Shown here piece after piece: positions 32,658-41,300 of a stretch of DNA of 41,784 nucleotides; within the stretch, counting starts at the first letter, position 1, and each line of letters opens with the position of its first letter. This stretch comes from Sphingobacteriales bacterium TSM_CSM (GTDB taxonomy: Bacteria; Bacteroidota; Bacteroidia; Chitinophagales; UBA2359): NCBI GenBank assembly GCA_002212725.1, contig MTCR01000059.1:1-41784 (forward strand), read 5' to 3'. Below the pieces are notes generated by a model. That model saw nothing but the letters and a program-made list of their open reading frames with translations. It was not told the DNA's origin and made no database searches. Position numbers and translations under genes: made by a program.

Positions 32658-35039
32658 TTAGCGGTTATTGGCAATATTGGCACATTCTTTAGCCTTGGCC
32701 GGGTCTTTGGTTTCGAAGTATTTGCTGACCTGCAACAATATTTGGGCATCAACGCTGTAAAGGAGGTTGTTAGATTTAAGGTAATCATAGCAAGCCTCGC
32801 CATAGTTGGCAGATTTGCAGATTTTTTCGGCTTTTTTGAGTTTTTTGGAAGAACTTTCAGATTGGAGGTTGGTAATTTTAGAATCGCACTCGGCAATTTT
32901 AGTGTTTATTCTTGCAGCCTCGGCCGGAGAAACCTGCAAAGCTTCTTTGTATTTACCTTTTGCTGTTGCAAAATCTTCGGCGGCATAGGCGGCTTCTGCT
33001 TCGGCAATAAGTTTATCATAGCGTTCGGTTTTTGCCTGGTTGGTGGCTTTTGCCGTTATAGCTTTCGTCAGTTTATCCTGACATTCTTCGGCACGCGAGC
33101 CAGCATACTCATCGTTAATTTTATATTTCAGCGCTTCGAGGTAGTAATTCCGGGCGTTTTCATAATTGGCGCCATTAAAAGCCTGGTCGGCAAGGGCAAT
33201 AACATCGTTATACTTTTTTTCAAGAATTGCCTGCTCGCTTGCGTTGATTTTTTCTTCCAGAGTTGTATTCCGGTTATAAGACAGTGCTTCGGTATAGCGC
33301 GATTTGGCGGTTTCAAAATCACCTGCTTTCATAGCATCATCGCCTTGCTTAACCAAATTTGTGTACTTATCGTTGAGGGTAGTGGTAGTGGTTGTGGTAA
33401 CGGGCAATTGGTCGGTGTAAATATTATCGGGGTTGGGTTCCTGTTCAAAAATATCGCCATCGCTCAAAACACCGGTAGTATCGGTATGGGAAGTGGTAAC
33501 CACGGCTAGCCGGTTTGTTTTAAACTCGCCCAGCGAGTCCATTCGGGTAACCAATTGCACGGCATCTGCCAGAGATAGTTGCTGCAGGTTGAGGTATTGG
33601 TTGCATTGGTTAATTTGTTGCAGTATTTGGTCGTTGGTTTGGTCAAAATAAAGGGCTTCATACAGCAATTGTTTGGCGTTGGCATAATCTTTCATTCCAA
33701 GCAGGGTATCGGCCTTAGCCAGCAATTTTGTTTTTTCGGCAACAATAGTTTGGTTCAGCACGTCAACTTGTTGTTTTACCAAAGTATCGGCAGGGTTAAG
33801 TGCCAACAGTTCTTCGTATTTTATACGGGCTTTTACCCAGTTTTGCGTATTGAAAAAATTTTCGGCCTGTTTTGAAAGCCAAGAATAACGCGCCTGCGCA
33901 AGTTGCTCCCTTACGCCGGTAAAAGCCGAGGTATCGGGCAGTTTTACTTCCAATGCGCTTTCAAACTGTTTTACCGCATTTTCAAAATCGCCTGCGGCCA
34001 TGTATTCTGTTGCCTTGTTCAGGCAACGCTTAAACACGTCTTCGGGCTTTGATATAAGAAACTGGTAGGCAAAAGCGGCTGTAATGGCCAACAGTACCAA
34101 CAGGGAAATAATACCCGCGCGCGCCGGCGATGGCATGTTCATATTGCTTCCGCCCGAAAAAAGCGGTTTCCGGCTTGTGGTTTCGGGTTTTCTTTCTTTG
34201 CGCTTTACAATACCGCTGGGCAGGTTGTCTAACTGTGCTGTTTTGGGCGGCACTATTTCACCGGTGTTGGCGGCGGCTTTGGGCAACCCCGTTGCTTTAG
34301 AAACGGTAGTGCCCTCCTGTACCGGTATGAGCAACAGAGAAAAATCATCGTCCCAGTTTTGTGTACACAACTCCTGCATTTTGGCAACAATGGCGCGGTT
34401 GGTGGTATCGGTTCCGTCGCCCTGCGAAAGCAGGTATTTGATATTGCGGTGGTCAAAAGTTTCGTAAATACCCTGGGTACAAAGGAGGAAATAATCATCA
34501 GACTGAATGTCGGAAATAACCGTTACGCTTACCCAAACCGGTTCACTTCCCGAAATTACGCGCGGTTCAACCGAAATATTGCGTCCGTTTTCACGCAAAA
34601 TGGTGAGGTGGTCTTCGGTTTCATAAATAATTTGCTTGTCGCGTACATGGTATGCGCGTATATTGCCTACCCATGCAATGGAAATGCTGCCATCATCATT
34701 AACATACAGCAGCATAAGGCTGCTCCCCATGCCCTGCTTCAGCGGGTTTTCCTGTACATGTTGCCAGAGTTTGCGCTCGGCATACCGCAGCGCATCGTTC
34801 ATATAAATTTGTCCAACTCTTTGCTTGGGCGGAGCAATGCGGGTAAAGTAGTCATAAAACAGTTTGCCGGTAATTTCGGCCACATTGTTACCGTTTCTGT
34901 ACGGACCCAAGCCATCGCAGATAATAAACAGTTTTGAGTCGGGGCTAATATTGGCGGCATCGGGGTAAACATAATCGAGATTTTCGTTTTGTTTGCCGCC
35001 GGTGCTGATGAGTTGCGGAAGTCTGAACTTTAACTTCAT
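32658..35039 (-). CDS. PP2C-like phosphatase – transmembrane – TPR fusion protein
   Basis: The 793 residues form three parts. Residues 1-240 are a PP2C-type phosphatase-like domain: NENLDY with Asp22, IICDGLGPYRNG with Asp42, GMGSSLMLLYV, ISIAWVGNIRAYHV, TEDHLTI, and WDDDFSLLLI at 229-238 in place of the usual DN(I/V)T. The motif normally reading (S/T)DG is CTQG at 187-190, so one metal-binding Asp is Gln189. A basic linker precedes one membrane helix at about 308-328 (AGIISLLVLLAITAAFAY). The C-terminal 460 residues are TPR-like units (YMAAGDFENAVKQFESALE, DYANAKQLLYEALYF, DFETAKSRYTEAL, NYENARNYYLEALKY, DFATAKGKYKEALQV). Positive charges before the helix place PP2C in the cytoplasm and TPRs outside. 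It probably links envelope state to phosphosignalling; this is inference. The gene is divergent from the FRG gene. Confidence 0.88.
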   Translation of the reverse strand: MKLKFRLPQLISTGGKQNENLDYVYPDAANISPDSKLFIICDGLGPYRNGNNVAEITGKLFYDYFTRIAPPKQRVGQIYMNDALRYAERKLWQHVQENPLKQGMGSSLMLLYVNDDGSISIAWVGNIRAYHVRDKQIIYETEDHLTILRENGRNISVEPRVISGSEPVWVSVTVISDIQSDDYFLLCTQGIYETFDHRNIKYLLSQGDGTDTTNRAIVAKMQELCTQNWDDDFSLLLIPVQEGTTVSKATGLPKAAANTGEIVPPKTAQLDNLPSGIVKRKERKPETTSRKPLFSGGSNMNMPSPARAGIISLLVLLAITAAFAYQFLISKPEDVFKRCLNKATEYMAAGDFENAVKQFESALEVKLPDTSAFTGVREQLAQARYSWLSKQAENFFNTQNWVKARIKYEELLALNPADTLVKQQVDVLNQTIVAEKTKLLAKADTLLGMKDYANAKQLLYEALYFDQTNDQILQQINQCNQYLNLQQLSLADAVQLVTRMDSLGEFKTNRLAVVTTSHTDTTGVLSDGDIFEQEPNPDNIYTDQLPVTTTTTTTLNDKYTNLVKQGDDAMKAGDFETAKSRYTEALSYNRNTTLEEKINASEQAILEKKYNDVIALADQAFNGANYENARNYYLEALKYKINDEYAGSRAEECQDKLTKAITAKATNQAKTERYDKLIAEAEAAYAAEDFATAKGKYKEALQVSPAEAARINTKIAECDSKITNLQSESSSKKLKKAEKICKSANYGEACYDYLKSNNLLYSVDAQILLQVSKYFETKDPAKAKECANIANNR

Positions 35040-35105
35040 ATAAGCCGGATAGAAGAAAGTAAAGGGTATAAACCTGAAAATGCAGTAAAAAGTTGAAACG
35101 CTGTG

Positions 35106-35113
35106 TATTTTTG
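35106..35113 (+). promoter_or_regulatory. Candidate -7 element (TATTTTTG) for the FRG gene
   Basis: TATTTTTG on the plus strand fits TAnnTTTG and lies 189 nt upstream of the FRG start. The spacing of TTG at 35093 is too short for a standard -33. Confidence 0.25.
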
Positions 35114-35180
35114 TACCCGATAAGGGGTGGTTTATAGTGTTGGGGAAAAGTACAGCAGCGTAAAACCCTTAATTTGGGAA

Positions 35181-35188
35181 CAAATTTA
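35181..35188 (-). promoter_or_regulatory. Candidate -7 element (TAAATTTG) for the PP2C-TPR gene
   Basis: TAAATTTG on the minus strand lies 142 nt upstream of the PP2C-TPR start. A TTTG at 35203-35200 is 11 nt away, shorter than the usual spacing. Confidence 0.3.
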
Positions 35189-35301
35189 GGAATTTAGTTC
35201 AAAAATGGGGCATTTTTACCCTCTTCGGTTTAAAGTTTTTCATTTCTGACACCCAAAGCAGGCAAGTAGCCAATAGTAACGAACCCAATTTTCTTTTTAC
35301 C

Positions 35302-36093
35302 ATGAACAATGACATAACCGTAAAAAGCTGGACAGAATTGCAAGATGCATTGTTCAGCAACTCCTGGGACCCTGCTTTGGGCAGATACCGTTCCTCTTTT
35401 GTATATAGAGGCTTGTCTGATGTTGACCACACCCTTAAAACCAGCCTGATGCGTTTGGGCGGTTCGTTTGAAGCCCTGGAAGGACATTTGCTCCGGAATT
35501 TCAGGAAATATGCCCGCAAAGACAGGGTTACCCAGGATATGAACACCATTTGGAATTTGCTGGCGCTTGCCCAACATTACGGGCTACCTACCCGATTGCT
35601 GGACTGGACCTATTCGCCCTATGTTGCCCTGCATTTTTGTACCTCCGAACTCAACCTGTTTGATACCGACGGGGTAATCTGGTGTGTAAATTATGTAAAA
35701 AACAATGAGTTTTTACCGCACCGGCTGCGCTACATCCTGTCTGAAGAAGGCTCCAATATTTTTACCGCCGAAATGCTGCAAATTGCCTGCACTACCATTA
35801 AAGAATTCGACACCCTGCAAAAAGCAGAATTTGTGGTGTTTCTTGAACCTCCTTCTTTAGATGAGCGAATTGTAAACCAGTATGCGTTGTTCTCACTCAT
35901 GTCTAACCCAAACGCACTGCTCGATGAATGGTTAATAAGCCACCCCGAATTATTTTTCCGCATCATCATTCCGGCTTCACTGAAATGGGAAATACGCGAT
36001 AAGTTAGACCAAGCCAACATAACAGAACGGGTGCTGTTTCCGGGTTTAGACGGACTTAGCAAATGGTTGCGCCGGCATTACAGCCCCAAATAA
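35302..36093 (+). CDS. FRG-domain protein
   Basis: The 263 residues contain an FRG domain, named after a conserved Phe-Arg-Gly. Here the motif is YRG in SSFVYRGLSDVDHTLKTSL (near 35), followed by LLRNFRKYARK and the strongly conserved LALAQHYGLPTRLLDWTYSP (near 88-107) with YVALHFCTSE. The biochemical activity is not known; family members often occur in accessory and defence-like loci. A C-terminal helical part includes SLKWEIRDKLDQANITERVL. It is a single gene between the PP2C-TPR gene and the ribosomal-protein operon. Confidence 0.9.
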   Translation: MNNDITVKSWTELQDALFSNSWDPALGRYRSSFVYRGLSDVDHTLKTSLMRLGGSFEALEGHLLRNFRKYARKDRVTQDMNTIWNLLALAQHYGLPTRLLDWTYSPYVALHFCTSELNLFDTDGVIWCVNYVKNNEFLPHRLRYILSEEGSNIFTAEMLQIACTTIKEFDTLQKAEFVVFLEPPSLDERIVNQYALFSLMSNPNALLDEWLISHPELFFRIIIPASLKWEIRDKLDQANITERVLFPGLDGLSKWLRRHYSPK

Positions 36094-36188
36094 CCCCGAA
36101 ATACCTTAAAAATGACCACAAAACCGCATTTTTTAAAAAAAACCGATAAAAAAATCGCATTCCGGCAAAAAACCCCAAATAATAACCG

Positions 36189-36196
36189 TACCTTTG
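36189..36196 (+). promoter_or_regulatory. Candidate -7 element (TACCTTTG) for rpsP-rimM
   Basis: TACCTTTG lies 67 nt upstream of rpsP and matches TAnnTTTG. A G/C-rich leader follows with a possible small hairpin around CCCG/CGGG (36208-36230). Confidence 0.5.
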
Positions 36197-36263
36197 CACC
36201 CGCAATTCCCGCTACCCGTTCATCGGGCAGGTGGGCTTTTTTAACATAAAACTATCTTAACCG

Positions 36264-36788
36264 ATGGCAGTTAAACTCAGATTACAAAGACACGGACGCA
36301 AAAAAAGACCTTTCTACCACATTGTTGCCACCGATTCGCGCAACCGCCGCGACGGTAAATTTATTGAGCGGATTGGCATTTACAACCCCGTTACCAGCCC
36401 CGCTACCGTAGATGTTGACTATGACAAAGCATTAAAATGGCTCGGCTGTGGCGCTCAACCTACCGATACCGTGCGCTCTATCTTATCGGCAGTGGGTGTT
36501 ATGTATAAAAAACACCTGCAACGCGGGGTAGCCAAAGGCGCTTTTTCGCAGGAAGAAGCCGACCGCCTTTTCAAAAAATGGCTCGATGAGCGGGTAAAAA
36601 AAGGAATCGCCCGTTTTAACATTGCCGTATCTGCCGCACACGCACAACCCAAAACCGTAGTTGCCGCACCGGCAGTTGAAGTGGTAAAAGAAGTGGTTAC
36701 AACCGTTGTTGAAGAAGAAGCCCCGCAGGTAGAAGAAACGGTTGAAGATGCCGAAAATACCGCGCCCGAAACCACCACCGAAGACTAA
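36264..36788 (+). CDS. rpsP: 30S ribosomal protein S16 with long C-terminal extension
   Basis: S16 is a primary assembly protein of the small subunit. The core is unmistakable: [19 protein letters not shown], then [19 protein letters not shown], then [20 protein letters not shown]. The core occupies about residues 1-85. Residues 86-174 form an extension common in Bacteroidota S16, first basic ([15 protein letters not shown]) then Val/Glu-rich and very acidic ([19 protein letters not shown]). The gene is followed by rimM after 36 nt, the usual rpsP-rimM order. trmD and rplS, often next in other bacteria, do not follow here. Confidence 0.98.
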   Translation: MAVKLRLQRHGRKKRPFYHIVATDSRNRRDGKFIERIGIYNPVTSPATVDVDYDKALKWLGCGAQPTDTVRSILSAVGVMYKKHLQRGVAKGAFSQEEADRLFKKWLDERVKKGIARFNIAVSAAHAQPKTVVAAPAVEVVKEVVTTVVEEEAPQVEETVEDAENTAPETTTED

Positions 36789-36824
36789 GCCCGATTTAAT
36801 ACAACATACCAACATATTTAACCC

Positions 36825-37412
36825 ATGAAACCCGAAGATTTAATCCCTGTCGGGTACATTGGTCAGCCAAAAAGCTTCAAAGGAGATGTAAAAGCCTACT
36901 TTGAGGCTTTTTTGTTCGACCACCTTCAGGAACTCAAAGACAAACTGCCCTACCTGCTGGTGCAAACCAAAGAGGGTTGCCTGCCCTATTTTGTAGAACA
37001 TATTCAACCGGTATCCGGAAACAATGGACTGGTGATTATAAAATTTGAAGACATAAACAGCCGCGAGGAAGCCCTTGCCCTTCAAAACAAAGCCCTGTTT
37101 ATGGAAACCAATAAATTGCCCGATGATTTTTTACCCGAACAGGAAGAATTTGAATGGGAATTTATTATTGGCTTTACCTTAACCAATGCCGCCACAGGCC
37201 AAACCATAGGCATGGTGGAAGATGTATTTGCCTTGCCCGAACACGAACTGGCGCAGGTATATTACCAAAACTGCGAAATACTTATTCCGCTGCATGAAGA
37301 CCTGGTAGAAGCAATAGACGAAGAACAAAAAACCATTTCCCTGCACCTGCCCGAAGGACTGCTGGAGGTGTACCTGCAAACCAATGCTGCCGAAGAAAAA
37401 GATACCGACTAA
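36825..37412 (+). CDS. rimM: Ribosome maturation factor RimM
   Basis: This protein binds S19 and assists maturation of the 30S head and processing of 16S rRNA. The 195 residues show the N-terminal beta-barrel (VGYIGQPKSFKGDVKAYFEA, then VIIKFEDINSREEALALQNK) and the C-terminal PRC-barrel (WEFIIGFTLTNAATGQTIGM, then LIPLHEDLVEAIDEEQKTI and the closing LPEGLLEVY). Length and domain order are normal for the family. It is cotranscribed with rpsP. Confidence 0.96.
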   Translation: MKPEDLIPVGYIGQPKSFKGDVKAYFEAFLFDHLQELKDKLPYLLVQTKEGCLPYFVEHIQPVSGNNGLVIIKFEDINSREEALALQNKALFMETNKLPDDFLPEQEEFEWEFIIGFTLTNAATGQTIGMVEDVFALPEHELAQVYYQNCEILIPLHEDLVEAIDEEQKTISLHLPEGLLEVYLQTNAAEEKDTD

Positions 37413-37453
37413 AAAAAGGTTGTTTTTTTAGGGTTTTGCTGTATCTTGCCTGC

Positions 37454-38251
37454 ATGAACAACAACTTGCCTTCCGAAAACCTGGAAAAAAACCGGCTGAA
37501 ACAAAGTTTGCTCTGGCCGGTTTACTTCGTTGCCTTTTTATGGATTATTAAATTATTTGAAGTATTTTCGGGTATTGACCTGGGTGGATTGGGCGTTTAC
37601 CCCCGCTCCCTGCGGGGCATATTGGGTATTTTTACCGCACCATTTATTCATGGCGATGCCCGAGGAAACGATATATTGGGTAATTTTTCGCATATCATAT
37701 CCAATACCATGCCCCTTGTGGTACTGGGCTTTTTGGTGTTATACTCCTACCGGCAAATTGCGGCAAAGGTAATAGCCATAATTTGGGTGGGCAGCGGCCT
37801 GCTGGTATGGGTTGGCGGCAGGGCATCTTACCATATTGGCGCCAGTATGCTCATTTACGGTATGGCTTTTTTTGTGTTTTTCAGCGGTGTATTCCGCAAA
37901 GATGTAAAAGCCATAGCACTTGCATCCATTGTAGTGCTTTTTTACGGTAGCATGGTTTGGGGGCTGCTGCCTATACAACCCGGCGTATCGTGGGAAGGAC
38001 ATATTGCCGGCGCAATTACCGGCATTGTTTGCGCTTATGTTTACCGGCACGTAAACCCGCGCCCCCGTTACCAATGGGAACTGGAAGAAGAAGAACCGCA
38101 ACCCGACATTATACAGGAAGACCCGTTTTGGGTTCCGAAACAACACCCCACAATTCACCCCCCCCAAAGCAACAGTATTTTGGATTGGGAAGTAAAATAC
38201 CACTATGTAGAAGGTAAAAAACCCAACGACCAGCAACCCCCTGATGCCTGA
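37454..38251 (+). CDS. Rhomboid family intramembrane serine protease
   Basis: This polytopic protease cleaves membrane proteins within or near the bilayer. Family hallmarks are visible: HxxxN in SHIISNTMPL (His80, Asn84), the nucleophile Ser131 in YHIGASMLIYG, and the catalytic His183 in WEGHIAGAITG. About six hydrophobic segments span residues 15-200. A soluble acidic tail follows (ELEEEEPQPDI to the end). I place the start at ATG 37454 (MNNNLPSEN); a TTG at 37436 would add six residues. It lies 41 nt after rimM, so it may be read from the rpsP-rimM transcript. The substrate is unknown. Confidence 0.92.
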   Translation: MNNNLPSENLEKNRLKQSLLWPVYFVAFLWIIKLFEVFSGIDLGGLGVYPRSLRGILGIFTAPFIHGDARGNDILGNFSHIISNTMPLVVLGFLVLYSYRQIAAKVIAIIWVGSGLLVWVGGRASYHIGASMLIYGMAFFVFFSGVFRKDVKAIALASIVVLFYGSMVWGLLPIQPGVSWEGHIAGAITGIVCAYVYRHVNPRPRYQWELEEEEPQPDIIQEDPFWVPKQHPTIHPPQSNSILDWEVKYHYVEGKKPNDQQPPDA

Positions 38252-38261
38252 AAAATAAAAA

Positions 38262-38292
38262 TCCGCCGCAGGGAGTATGTTCCTGCGGCGGA
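38262..38292 (-). terminator. Terminator hairpin between rhomboid and HYR-protein genes
   Basis: A 13-bp G/C-rich stem (TCCGCCGCAGGGA at 38262-38274 with TTCCTGCGGCGGA at 38280-38292) has a 5-nt loop. On the minus strand it is followed by a T-rich tail (TTTTTATTTTTC), so it mainly serves the HYR gene. It can also stop plus-strand transcripts, less strongly. Confidence 0.85.
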
Positions 38293-38325
38293 AAGAAAAT
38301 TCACATTTCAACAAAAAACCTTCTT

Positions 38326-41300
38326 TTAACGCTGTCCTTCCATAAGCAGCAGTTTTTCCTGTAATTGCATACCATCAGAAGAAATAATTCTGCATATATA
38401 CAAACCTTCGGGCAAACCGCGCGCATCAAATGGCAGTGTGTAACTTTCACCGGCCGCTGCAAAACCATTGTAAAGTATGGCTACTTCGCGCCCGTTTAAG
38501 TCTGTTATGCTTACTTCCACATTGCAACTTCTGTCGGCATTAAAAATAACCGTGGTTTGATGTTCAAACGGGTTAGGAACTATGGCAATGCTGCCCAAAT
38601 TCTCCAGCCCGGTTTTACCACCACCAAGTTTAAAGGGCACATAATACCAACCCACAAGGGTTTGCTCATCGCCTGTACCCGCAATTCCATCAAGGCCACA
38701 ATCGGTAACAGTTACGGTGTACCAACCATTTGGTATGCCGGTAATAGTGCTTCCGGTAGCAGACCCTCCGCCTATCCAACTTACAGGCCCTGCCCATACA
38801 TAGTTATAAACACCACCCGGACAAGGATTGCCTCCGGTAACGGTTAAACTGATAGAGCCATTGTAAGGGCCGGGAAATACTACAGAGTTACTTTGCACTA
38901 TGGAAGAAATTTGCATGGGGAAAATTGCAGGTTGAACAGATACGGTAAATGAACAGGTAACCGAATTACCCGAAACATCGGTGGCTGCATAGGTAACTGT
39001 TGATACGCCCAACGGGAATGTAGAACCCGATGGCAAACCAGATACTAATGAAACACTGTTTACAATACAATTGTCGGTAGCCGTGGGATTGTTGTAAAAA
39101 ACAGTTACCGGCAAAGCACTGCTGACGCTGATGTTTTTCGGGCATGTAATTTCGGGTAGTTGCGCATCAGTAATTTCAATGTTGAAACTGCAAGAAGCAA
39201 GATAATTGCCATCGGTATCGGCAAGTGTATAAACAACCTGAGTAGTGCCCACAACAAACTCATGTCCGCTAATGTCATTGTTGCCCGATGTCACAGTAGC
39301 GCCTGTTGCATCATAAGTTACTGTATATGCAAGTCCGCAGGCATCCGATACCACCGGCGATAACCCGCTTACCGGCATTTTACATGCTCCTGTTGGAAGC
39401 ACATAATTGAAATTAGTTGGGCAACTTATGTTGAAAGATTGGGTAACAGTAACTTCAAAACTGCACGATGTTTGATTTGCGGCAGCATCAAAAGCTGTTG
39501 CCGTTACCAGAGTGGTACCCAAATTATAAACGCCGCTTGCATCAGCATAATTGGTATAGTCATTGGTAAGGTTAACCACTGCGCAATTATCAAAAGCACT
39601 GATAAACGGCACGGTTATAGTTGCCGTACATTCACCTTCAGCAGCTATTTGGGTAATATTTTCGGGACAAATAATAGTTGGCGACTGGGTATCGGTTACC
39701 GTTACGGTAAATGAACAGGTAGCTGTATTATTTGCTTCATCTATGGCTGTGTACTCCACAGTAGTTACTCCTACATCAAAGGTAGAACCCGGTGCTATAC
39801 TTGATACTAATGAAGTTATAGTGCCGCCACATAAATCTATGGGTTCGGGTTCTTCCCAATATACAGGGGTATTACAAAAGCCATCCAATGCAGGCTGCAC
39901 AATATCGGCGGGACAAGCAATGGCTGTGCCGCTGCCTGTAACATCGGTTATATTTACCAGAAAACTGCATGAAGAGGAATTGCCGGCAACATCGCTGGCC
40001 GTATAAGTTACCAAGGTTCCTCCGGCATAGTAAATGCCGCTTGCATTTGCGGTTCCAGTGTAATCATTGGTAAGTGTAACTATTGCACAATCAGAAACAG
40101 TAGGCAGCGGTACCGTTACTTCCGCACTGCAACCGCCACTTGCCGCAGATTGAACAATGTCGGCAGGGCAAGTAAGTACAGGAGCCGTTACGTCAATAAC
40201 AGTTACCGTAAACGTACAGGGTGCACTTACAAGTCCTGCACCGTCAACAGCAGTAACTATTACCGGGGTAGCGCCTGTATTGAAGGTGCTGCCCGATGCC
40301 GGAACGGCAGTTATGGTCGTATTACCACAGTTATCAGCAGCTTGTGGTTCAAAGTTTACAACCGATGAACACAAACCGGACGTAGCCTGTATGATAATAT
40401 CATCAGGACAAGTTACCACAGGAGGTTCAGTATCAACCACTGTTACGTTAAAGTTACATACCGATGCATTTCCGTAAACATCTGTTGCAGTTACTTCTAC
40501 GCTGTGGGTGCCCACGGCAAAACTACTGCCCGATGGCGGGAATATGTCAATGGTAGTACTGCTGCACAAATCAGCAGCAGTGGCTGTGTATGTTACTGCA
40601 GTTGCACAGGTTCCGGCAGCGGCAGGTTGCAAGATATCGTCAGGACAGGTAAGTACAGGCGGTTCCTCATCTTTTACCACAACATTAAAGGTGCAAGTGT
40701 TGGTATTGTCTGCTGCATCTGCGGCAATCCATACCACTACTGTTTGTCCCACATTAAAATTAACCCCGGCAAGTGTGCTGTATCCGTTTCCGGTTGTTAC
40801 CCCAAACAGGTTATAAACCACAGATGTTACGCCACAGTTGTCGGTTGTTCCAAGAGGGTCAAACTCATTTCCGGTGCTTGTATAGAGGCAGGTTCCGGGC
40901 AATGCAACTCTTTCCTGCGTAGCTGTACAAGTTACTTGCGGCAATTGGTAGTCATTTACCGTTACCGTAAATGTACAAGTACCGGTATTTCCGGAATCAT
41001 CAGTTACTGTCCAGGTTACGGTGGTAACACCTTTTGCAAATACTATACCTGCAAGCGTACTCGCTCCGCTTCCCGAAGTTGCTCCATCCAACGTATAAGT
41101 TGCCGAAACAATTACACCGCAGTTGTCATTGCTGTCTGTCCAGTCAAATTCAGTGTCAACAGTGGTATAAGTGCATGTGTTAAAATCGGTTGCCCGAATT
41201 TGATCGCCCACACAATTCACCTGCGGATTGTCATCATCAAGCACCGTAACGGTAAATGAGCAAGCCGTGCTGTTACCCGATAAGTCCTGTGCAGTCCACT

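Noticed and set aside
32742..33509. 255-codon plus-strand open frame antisense to the TPR region
   Set aside because: Its Phe/Gly/Val-rich translation is the expected mirror of Glu/Ala/Asn/Lys-rich TPR codons; the minus-strand gene is real.
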